64,000 bases of DNA, taken from the NCBI GenBank assembly GCA_027886185.1, contig WOAB01000093.1, positions 6,262,001 through 6,326,000 of the forward strand. Direction: 5' to 3'. The stretch's first letter is position 1; the number at the start of each line of letters is the position of its first letter. Shown here one piece after another: positions 55,186-64,000 of the stretch. Made by a program: the position numbers and the translations under genes. The notes below the pieces were generated by a model that saw nothing but the letters and a program-made list of their open reading frames with translations, was not told where the DNA came from and did not search any database. This stretch comes from Rheum nobile (taxonomy: Eukaryota > Streptophyta > Magnoliopsida > Caryophyllales > Polygonaceae).

Positions 55186-58100
55186 TTACTGTGCCTGCAA
55201 GAGTTCCCTGATATCATAGCCTTGAAGCTACAAATAGCATAAGCCAAAAGGAAGAAAAGTCACACCATTAGCATGTACTAGTGTTAATGTATCAAATAAG
55301 ACAGCAAAATCTTCCTGTTAAAAGGTCAGTGGGTTATATTATATTATAACTCAGAAAGAATAATACGTATAATATAAGCAAGAACAATTGCTGAACAACT
55401 TTGTAACTGTTTTCCCTAGTCAATTGATCATATATGGATGACAAAGATCAAAGTGACATCTAGATTTAGGGGGTGCATTCAGATAACAATTAGTACCTGA
55501 AGAAAGGTAAGGAGCAAGATTACTCCAGAATTCCAGAAAGCGTGAATTGTAATGGGAGTCAGCAGGTTACGAGTTTGGGCATACGAAATTCCCAAAGCTG
55601 TCCCTGCATTGGAAAAAAAAGAAAGCAATTTGGCATCCACATTTCTTAAATATGCTAAAAGTAGAAGTTGAATGAATCTTAAGTAACAATAAAGACTTGG
55701 CCAGCTATTCTGAAATGGATATTCCAATTAGTTATAGTTCAGAATGCACCATACATAGCAGTATAAATCCAATATTTAACATAATGTGGAAGTTATGGAT
55801 TGGCCAAACTTGTAGTTCTAACTTCTAAGCCCCATGACCAAGACCAAACAATTGATACTTTCATTCAAAACTCAGGAATCTAAACCACAAAGGTGGGTGG
55901 AAAATTCAAATATCGAGTTCCTTGCTCTAAGAGCACATATTCCGCTTTTGGCCAACATTTGAATCTATGATGCAATCCATACTTCATTTTATTCTACATC
56001 TGCAAGCATATTATTGGAACAAAAGAGAGGCCATACCAAGGACAAAGAGCTGAGGAAATTCTCCAGGTGCTAAATGAGCAAGTGCAAACACAGCAGCACT
56101 AATAGCAATAGCTACAGGTGTAGGCACCCTGCAGAGGAAGGTAAGCTTAGATAACTAAATGCTTACATTAAAACTAGAGCACCACAAATTCATAAAGCTC
56201 TGAACTTTGTAAACTAGATCTCTTTAACAAGGGGGGAAATTCGTAAGCCAATAATCATGCTCACATTGATTACACTATTATACTTGCATAAAAGACCATT
56301 CATGCAGTTATCTGCTCTAAGATGGGTCGATATACATTATTTCCTCATGTTGAAATAGGATACACGAAAGCAATGACATGTGAAAATTGGAGAACAAGAA
56401 ATGCAATAATCTGAGCTATACCACTGGGTTAATGAGACCATGAAAAATCCTCGAAACACTGTTTCTTCAAGAACCGGAGCAAGGACGCCAGTTATTCCTA
56501 CCAAACAGGCCGTGCTGCAAGATGTGTTAAGAAAATCATGAAGTATATTCGAAATTCTAACTCCTAAAGATGGAAAGTTGTATGCTCAAAGTCAAAATTA
56601 CATCCCAGACGTACTTCAGCTGAGGACTCAGAAATTTCAGCAAAATAAAGTAAAGGTGAGTGCTTGCTTATTTACCTTACAGGGGATGCTCCAATCAAAG
56701 GAAGTAAGGTAACCAAAGCATCCGTCTGTGACCAAGAAAGAGTTCAATTCTAATATTCAAGAGTCCTGATTAAGTAGCATCAAATACCAACCAGAGACCC
56801 ATAAAAAGCATCAAGAACAACCATTATAAGTATTGGCTTGTGTCGCAACAACATTGATAACCTCAATAGAAAAAATCTATATGCAGCCGATGCTTCTAGA
56901 AGATAGTAGTTGGATGTCAAATACTTAAGAATCCCCACATAACAGATTCATTAGCAGAAGATCTGGGGACAAATAGCATTTTGCTGAATTTGCTATCTTT
57001 CACTGTAAGCCCTCTACCACAAACCGTTAAAAGCTACAAAGAACTCTGACACAAAATTATTTCACAATATTGTATTTGTTTCCAACAGCATGAAAAAGGT
57101 AGGTTGCAAGTCACATCATCATTCACAAGAAACATGAGCACACATATGCACAGAATACCCAGCACCACCTAGTAATGACAGGTGCAAGCAAGAAAACATT
57201 CAGAAGAGAGAAGCAGAATGAATTAGCCAATGATGCACAAAATCATCACCTCTCTTTTAGGACTCTCTCCAAAATATGAGAAAGCAATCCCTGTTAAAGC
57301 AATAGCACCGATTGCTCCAATAAGCCCAATTCCCGCCCATAAGAGCCATCCTTTCTGGAGACTAAATGGTTCCCTCAGATCTGAGTAAATGGAAAAGCTT
57401 ACCAATAAATGAAAGTTTATGCATGTAAAATATGTAATATACAATAGATAGTACAATACCACATATTTCAAACTTACTAAATTCCGTCTTCATTAGAGAC
57501 GAAATCAAGAAGTGATTGGAAATTTCAATCTAGGCCTATCAGCACAATTAAAAGAAATACAGTGAAAGATATCTGGAAAGGATCAATTTGCATCTCTAAT
57601 CAATAAGATAATAAGTAAGGAAATGTAAGGAATCACGAAACGCAAAAGTTAAAACAATACCATATCGGAAAAGATCATCATCCTCAAGTGACCGAAAGGA
57701 GCTAGTTAGAGTAAACAAGACTCCAAGTACAGCCGCAGTTGTGATGCTGCAAAGACAAATGGATATCAAACATGGTCACATTAATTTAGCTCTCCTATTT
57801 CAGTAGGCAAATTTTTCATAATTAAAACTGCTAACAATCAGCAAATGTGAAAAATGATACACAATCATATGACACTATATACTAGTTTGCATACATATTA
57901 ACAACATCATTAATATATCTGTCGATCTTACCTTTGGTCCACAAAAAGTAATTCTGCTTTGTCATCCATGGTTAATTCTCCAATTTGAATTCCAAGATAT
58001 GGTATTGCTGCATTCTCTACTAATCCTGTCAAAACGAAACTGCCTGGAAAAACATTAGCTCTACCAAGTTTCACTCCTTACTCTCGTGTTTTAAGTATTT

Positions 58101-58730
58101 GAATTCCTTAAAGTCTAGCTAAGACAAGAAGGCAGCTAAACAAATTCCATTTTAAGGAATGGTGTTTCTTTCCTTGTTATGTGAGAAAACAATAAATAGA
58201 CATCAGTTTTGACTTTTGAGAAGCAAATGATTTTCACCAATCAAAGTAATACAAGGACGAAATCAAAACCTTATTCCACATGCTAAAGACGTTAAAGAAA
58301 CTGTTTGCCATGGCCAAGGCACGTCCCAGCGCTTAAGGATAGGCCAATTCAACTCATTCTCCTGAAAATTTTCACAAGTTATGCACAAAATTCAGGTTAA
58401 ATCCACACAAGGTATTAGATGATGCAAAACAAAATGAGCATTATCAACTCATATTACATTCTTCTGCTCAAAATTATTGCCGGATTCGCCTCGGGAATTG
58501 TAGAAACGGAATGAAGAGAATCCTCTTCTTCTTGCTCTACTGCTATTAATAGTTGTTGAGGGTTTCAAAATCCCGAAACTGGAATCAAATTTCAGAAGCT
58601 TGGTGGTGCCGGATAAGGAAGTTCGTGTGGTAATGGAAGAGTTGAAGAATATGGATTGCGTCGTTCCGCAGATCGTCTTCGGATGATTCGCGCCACTGTA
58701 GAGAGGCATGGACACCATTGGAGAAGCCAT
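55186..58730 (-). CDS. Plastid CPBP-family (CAAX/ABI) membrane protease-like protein
   Basis: Ten exons, all GT-AG: 58730-58458, 58361-58270, 58039-57932, 57746-57661, 57380-57250, 56725-56676, 56514-56422, 56128-56037, 55603-55497, 55227-55186. Frames join without a stop to give 357 residues. The N-terminus (MASPMVSMPLYSG, then Ser/Thr/Arg-rich to about residue 80) looks like a chloroplast transit peptide. Several hydrophobic segments follow, e.g. WAGIGLIGAIGAIALTGIAF. The C-terminal CPBP domain has its three motifs: EETVFR (E263, E264, R268), FALAH (F292, H296) and HAFWN (H329, N333). Family members are integral membrane proteins, some of them proteases. In plants several act in plastid membranes and chloroplast development. 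The sequence most resembles the Arabidopsis AT5G60750 type, from memory. The substrate is unknown. All catalytic residues are present. It is the only intact host gene here. Confidence 0.92.
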
Positions 58731-58920
58731 TGCAGTTCGCACCTGAGTTTGATGAAGATCAGACTATGCTTCAAATCCACACAATAGTCTGCGAGTGGTT
58801 TATTTTGGGCTGCATGCGGCCTAATGGGCTTTCCTACCTGGGCCCAGGTGTTACGTCTTCCTTGCGAGATGATGAGGAGGGTTTTGAGACTATTGGCCCT
58901 TTAAGAATTTTCAGTTAATA
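58731..58920 (-). promoter_or_regulatory. CPBP gene promoter with site II-like elements
   Basis: Within 190 bp upstream of the ATG are TGGGCT at about 58806 and 58827 and TGGGCC within CCTGGGCCCAGG at about 58840. TGGGCY (site II) motifs are common near starts of plant nuclear genes for organelle and housekeeping proteins and are bound by TCP factors. No TATA box is evident. Confidence 0.5.
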
Positions 58921-59540
58921 AAATGGATTCCTATTAGTTTTTATGTATTTTTTTTATTCTTATTAAATTTTTTTTTTTTTTTTCGGGATTTAAGGGGTAG
59001 GATTTATGGGATAGGGAGTAGGATTTAGGGAGAGGAAGGGGTCCATTTTTACTAAGGGTCCATTAATTTTAATTTTTTTTTTACTTAATTCACATTGAAA
59101 TGATAGTGTTAAGTAATTAGGGCTCTTTTATCGATATGAATGGATTATTTAATAAAAATAGGAGATAAAAAATCCAAGTCTCAATGTCGAAATCGTATTA
59201 TACTGTTGTAGCATCTCTTTGTTCCTTGTGAAATGATAGTGTTAAGTATTCTGGCTTTCGATAGTGCGTAGTGTTTTTTAATTGTGAGGATTGAGTCGAT
59301 CATGAGAATTTGAAGCGTTCATCATCCATCATATTTTGTCTAGAACTTGAAGATTGAATATCGTTATTTCAATCACTAGCAGAGTTTCATCAAATTACTT
59401 GACATTTTTTATTTGAGCTATATATCAATTGAATCCTCATGAATTCGTGAACTCATGTTCCCTGATTTTTTTTGGATGAGGCCTTTGTAAGCCTTGGATC
59501 TTTCCTAGGACAACTTATATTGATGCCCATGGCTTAAAAA
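58921..59540. other. Intergenic DNA, no gene
   Basis: Includes a T15-type run near 58967-58983 and a purine-rich stretch at 58984-59045 with GGATTTAGGG-like steps. No ORF or element boundary is supported. Confidence 0.5.
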
Positions 59541-59599
59541 GAACAACTTATACTAATGCACATTGTTTTAAAACGGATGTACACATATGTTAGAATAAT

Positions 59600-59600
59600 A

Positions 59601-59641
<41 letters not shown>

Positions 59642-60960
59642 AAATAGCTCAAAACTATGTACACATAGCTCATAATATACAAACTACATTGATGCACAAT
59701 GTTCTAAAAAAAGTTACAAACTCATGAACACATAATTGCAAACATATGAACTCATGAAGACATGATTATGTATACACAGTTGTAAACGTATGAGCACATA
59801 GATGAAAACATATACACACATATTTAATAATATATGAACACATAGATGAAAAGATATGCACACATGAACAAATAATTAACAATACATGAAGACATAGATG
59901 AAATACACACATGAGTTTTCTATATATATACACATATAGTCTATATTATACGCACACATATGAAATTTCATATTAGGCAAACATAGTTATGAGCATATTG
60001 ACAAACATATATAAACACCTAAGCAAATAAGTATGAACACATAGACAAACATATGAACACAAACAAACTAATAGAAACACATAGGGAAACCGATTTGAAC
60101 TCATAGACAAATAGGTATAAAACATAGGCAAACATTTGATATGAGTTACATTGTAATGCACAATCATGTCAAACATTGAACACATAGGCGTACATGTATC
60201 AACACATTCACATACATATATGAACACATATATAAGTAAAGCATTCATGTCCAACATATGAACACACAAGTAAACTAATATGAACATTGAACACATGCAA
60301 TTTGGTATGAACACATTCATTTTTTTAACAACTTTTTTAGCTATTTGTTCATGTTCTTTGAGTTATATGTCGTAAATAGTTGTATGTGTGTTCATTCATT
60401 ATAATTCAAAACATATATGTGCATATGTATTTAAATAACGTGCATCAGTACAAATGTGTGTTATTGTAATCAATGTTCATTAGTTTTGAATTATGTGTTC
60501 ATATATATTTGCATGGGTGTTCACATATTCTGGCTATATGTGCATCCAATTTATAGAATATTCTAAGTCATTGTAGCATGTATTTTCTTAGATACGTGCT
60601 CATAATATTTTAGCTATGTGTGCATATATATTTTCCTATGTGTTCATTTATTCTACTTTATGTATGCACTCACTGTGCATCAATATAAGTTTGTTCTATT
60701 GTAATAAGCGTTCATGAGTCTTGTTCATATATATTTGTCTCGTTGTTCATTTATTCTAACTTATATGTGCATCCTTATAAAACTGTCTAATCATTACAAT
60801 TGGTGCTTTTTTTAATGTGCACATAATATGAAATCAATTCACTCACAATATTCATGAACAAATTAATGGTTCTAATGTAGACACATTTCATTTATTTTTC
60901 ACACAGTCATTTATTATGCACACGACATTTTGGTATGTACAAACTCAAAACATTATTAAC
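59600..60960. repeat. Dispersed short-motif array, GAACACATA type, in inverted halves
   Basis: From 59640 to 60330 the plus strand carries many copies of ATGAACACATA and variants (ACACATAGACAAACATATG). From about 60345 to 60800 the inverse (TATGTGTTCAT) predominates. The block is thus a loose inverted repeat of short motifs rather than an exact tandem array. An (AT)n microsatellite sits at about 59604-59638. The minus-strand frame at 59973-60320 is a by-product. Confidence 0.65.
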
Positions 60961-63210
60961 AAATATCTATCGTTAATTTCAATGGACATAAAGTTCATTT
61001 TTATGCACATGTAGATCTGATTTAGGGTTCAATTGTCGTATTGCTTAGGGTTTTTCGTTGTTGGTGTTCTTCTTTGTCATACATTGTTCTTTTACTGTTG
61101 TTGAGGAGTCTGCTAAAATATATTTTTGAGATTTGACTGGACAAATGAGAGAAAACATTAAGAAACTCACAAAATTATCACTCAATTTTTCTAGTGTGAT
61201 TGTAGAATTGAAAATATGAGGGGATGAATTTTGCAAATCACATTTTGAAAAAGTGGATGGGGCCTTGTTTCATAATGATGTTCCTTTAGTAAAGAGAGAC
61301 GCTTAAGCACTTTCCCCCTTTTCCACTATTTTCAGTTACGCGATTTGGGATGTTGGATCTAATGGACTAGACGCCCACATGTGTTCTCATTCCTCACACA
61401 AGTGGTCATCGTCACCCAAACAAAGCCCTAAAAATGATAATCCATGTTTTGGACAAAAAAGACACTACAATCTTAATTGAGGGGTAAGATAGCCAATGGG
61501 TACCAATCAATGTAGTAAGAAGATTAATGAATCGAAATGACAATAGTAAGTAAAGAAATTACAAGGAACGCATATAAATATGATATAAATAATGATTAAA
61601 GAGCTTATCTTCATTTGAATAGATATAATTAACTAATTGATTACATACCAAACCAGAGAAGAACTTCATGAATACAAAGATGAAGGCTTGGAGCTCTAAA
61701 GTAATGGTGTTTACTGTTTTTTTTTTCTTTCTAGAATTATGTAAACATATGTGAATACATTGTGGAAGAGATGACTTATTTATACTTTTAATTATTTCTA
61801 ATTAGGAATATTCTAATATTCTTATGTGGATGAATTTTTGGACTAGTTGTTGAAAGCAAATCCTAAGGATCTCAGAGCTATTAAAACAAACTTGGCAAAT
61901 CTCACGGAGTTACTGTGCACAAGAAGTCGCGTTGTCTTCCGAATTGACGTTGTCTTTTGTTAAGCCATCGTCTGATATCGACTTGATATGTGACTGATTT
62001 GAAGGAAGTCATCTTGACTGGTGACGTCATTGGTCGTCTTGCTTCCAAATCTTCGTTAGGTCATTGGTTGTTGTTCGCCTTTAATCGACGAATCGTGGTC
62101 CAACAATTGCCTTAAATTCATCTTAGCCATTAATGCAAGGCGATGGATGAGATGAATGGTAGAGACTTTTTTTGATGATATGAACTATTCAAGTCATTAT
62201 TCAAGAATCTGCTAAGAAGTCGACGAACGAATTGAACTGGTGTCTTAATTTGTCATCTTGTGTTTCTTTCGTAGTAACGTAATGTACCACCACTTGTATA
62301 AAAGATTTTGTTGGTATTTTTGTGGATGTTTTAGCCATGAAGTGTCAACTTAATAAAGTCGCTAGCTTGAACGGGTCGACTTGATAGAGTCATTACCCAT
62401 GAGCATTGAATTGAAGGAGTCGTTAGCCATGATACATTAACTCTATATGTATTGCACAAGTCTGTGTATTTGTATTGTGTATGACTGGTCTTGTATGTAT
62501 GCATGTTTACGCCATGTATAGGGTTGTTACCCGTAATGTATGTGATGTTGTTTGTAGGGATGTAACTCGTTTTGTATATAAGTGGTGTTTGTAGGGTCGT
62601 TACCCATGTTGTGTGTAAATGTTGTTTGACCTATGTTGGAATCGTTTTATTTGTTGCTCTAGTTGACATCTTGTATGTGTTGGATTTTGTAAGTCGTCTT
62701 GATCCTTGTAAGGAAAAAAGACATGCTAGGCGTTTAGCTGTCGAGTTTCCCCAACAGTCTTCCAATGGTCAAGTTAGTAATTGTATCGATTAAATAGTAT
62801 TTATGAGATGAAAATGTAAAAATACACGATGTTTAGAATAGATATGTATTAAACCTATGGGAAGACAAACGAGTATGAAGCAAAGCTGTCATATTTTGAA
62901 GTGGATCTGATTGGAGGCCTTATGTATTATGTCATGTTTGAGTTCGAGATGACTTTTTGTCCAAGCTGACAACTTTTGTGTCCATATGTGTAACCAAGTC
63001 ATCTTTGTTGTAAAGATGTCGTCGTCTTGATCAAGGCGACATATTATATCTATGATCGCAAAAAATGAATTTGACGTGTTAGTTTTTCACTAAATTGATT
63101 CGTTCAAAGAGCTTAACCATAGTGATTTGCCCCTATCCTTTTGACATGGTGATTGATTTAATGTGTTTGGAATGATGAATAGGTGAATCAAATTATTTAA
63201 CTATCTTCCC
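60961..63210. other. Unrecognised intergenic DNA
   Basis: No gene is recognised. Around 62330-62640 phrases such as GTCGTTACCCATG, GTCATTACCCATG, GTCGTTAGCCATG and GGTTGTTACCCGT recur irregularly, and 61900-62100 and 62870-63060 are rich in GTCGTC and GTCATC. This suggests degenerate repeats of a transposable element. A 73-codon frame at 62572-62793 is not convincing. Confidence 0.4.
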
Positions 63211-64000
63211 TGATAAGCACTACTTTGTAGGGCTTAAGTAAGAGTCATTAGAGGGTTTATTGGTGTCATTCAGGTAGATTTAGGCACATTTATGTGCATG
63301 ACGTTTGGGGGCGGAGTTTGGTGTTATTAGGAGTGTTTGAGCTATATTGGAGATCACTGGAGACACTGAGGAGGAAGCCACCAATAGAAGATGCCAATGG
63401 AGTGAAGAGACGTGCTAAGAAGTGGTGCGAGGCAAGCTAGGAGAAGAAGAAGATGAGTCTGAAGACCACCGCCCCCAGCGGTGTGAAGATGGCCGCCCCC
63501 AGCGGCAAGAAGAGCTGATGCCTGGCCACATCAGCTTACCGCCCCCCGCGGCAGGAAGGCCACCGCACCCCGCGGTGGCAACGCACTGACGAGATTTATT
63601 TCCGAGTTTTTATTTCGTTCTATTTTATTTCTGAGACTTAGTTTCCTAGTTTGTTATTTTATTTTCTTTATTTCTGAATTATTACTTTAGTATTTAAGTT
63701 AGGTTTAAGACTCTTTTAGAGCATCATCTACTCTTAACCCTAGTTGCCACCATTTTACGTATTTTTCTCTCACAAACCCTAATGGAGAACTAAACCTCCA
63801 TTGTTGCACTTGACAGTTTGAAGCCAGCAATTGATTGGTTGTGAGTTTTCTACTCTTGTTCGTTTTCCTATCTAGTTGTATTAATTCTCTTGTGCTTGAT
63901 TGATTATTGGTTTATGTTGATTTATCTAGATTGATCACCTAGGTTTATTGATATCTTCCTAATTGCTAGGACTTGTGATTCCGGGTTCAGGTTGCATATC
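63211..64000 (+). mobile_element. Probable LTR of a retrotransposon, running off the window
   Basis: Begins TGATAAGCACTACTTTGTAG after a pyrimidine-rich CTTCCC. It contains four GC-rich dyads of the type CCGCCCCCAGCGG (about 63468, 63492, 63539, 63561), a TATA-like GTATTTAAGTTAGG near 63691, and downstream AACCCTAG and AAACCCTAATGG, a layout seen in many plant LTRs. The end is outside the window, so the LTR call rests on composition and layout only. Confidence 0.5.

Noticed and set aside
58984..59045. Telomere-like TTTAGGG stretch
   Set aside because: Only one exact plant telomere unit with irregular neighbours. It is purine-rich low-complexity DNA, not an interstitial telomere array.
59973..60320. 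115-codon Cys/Val-rich minus-strand ORF
   Set aside because: The composition follows the GAACACATA motif array. It is not a gene.

Overview
This is a stretch of a flowering-plant nuclear genome, most likely a eudicot. It is very AT-rich, holds plant-type Ty1/Copia, L1, MULE, Helitron, hAT and Stowaway elements nested in one another, and has one intron-rich gene for a plastid-targeted membrane protein. No bacterial-style gene layout, rRNA, tRNA or CRISPR array was seen.

Layout. 1-2.2 kb: AT-rich transposon debris with two Helitron 3' ends. 2.2-6.0 kb: a non-autonomous Mutator-like element (MULE-1) with arms of about 555 bp, a near-perfect 9-bp target duplication and a 2.6-kb interior of short AT-rich repeats. 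6.4-15.5 kb: a broken LTR element with a tRNA-Met primer site and gag-like ORF, split by a nearly complete Copia element (Copia-1). 15.5-18.3 kb: unrecognised sequence with one exon-like piece. 18.3-25.8 kb: a complete but decayed Copia element (Copia-2) with a 5-bp target duplication. 26.2-30.3 kb: a 5'-truncated L1-type LINE with a 17-bp target duplication, itself interrupted by an LTR-like insertion. 30.5-31.3 kb: a Helitron carrying a hAT MITE. 31.6-38.8 kb: a large MULE (MULE-2) with a perfect 9-bp target duplication, a multi-exon transposase with only a few stops, and a small opposite-strand gene resembling the N-terminal domain of MULE transposases. 39.1-45.5 kb: MITEs and Helitrons, including a tandem array of nine Helitron 5' ends. 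45.5-55.1 kb: AT-rich intergenic DNA with foldback elements and motif arrays. 55.2-58.7 kb: the only intact host gene, a ten-exon CPBP (CAAX/ABI) family protease-like gene on the minus strand, 357 residues. 58.9-63.2 kb: low-complexity motif arrays. 63.2 kb to the end: the start of a probable LTR.

Apart from the CPBP gene, almost every long ORF belongs to a mobile element. The main themes are layers of nested insertion that can be ordered from target-site duplications; decay of element ORFs, often by Trp-to-stop changes; GC-rich dyad clusters shared by unrelated retroelements; and three regions in which short AT-rich motifs are amplified, which resemble in form the motif arrays of VANDAL MULEs. 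That last comparison is an inference.
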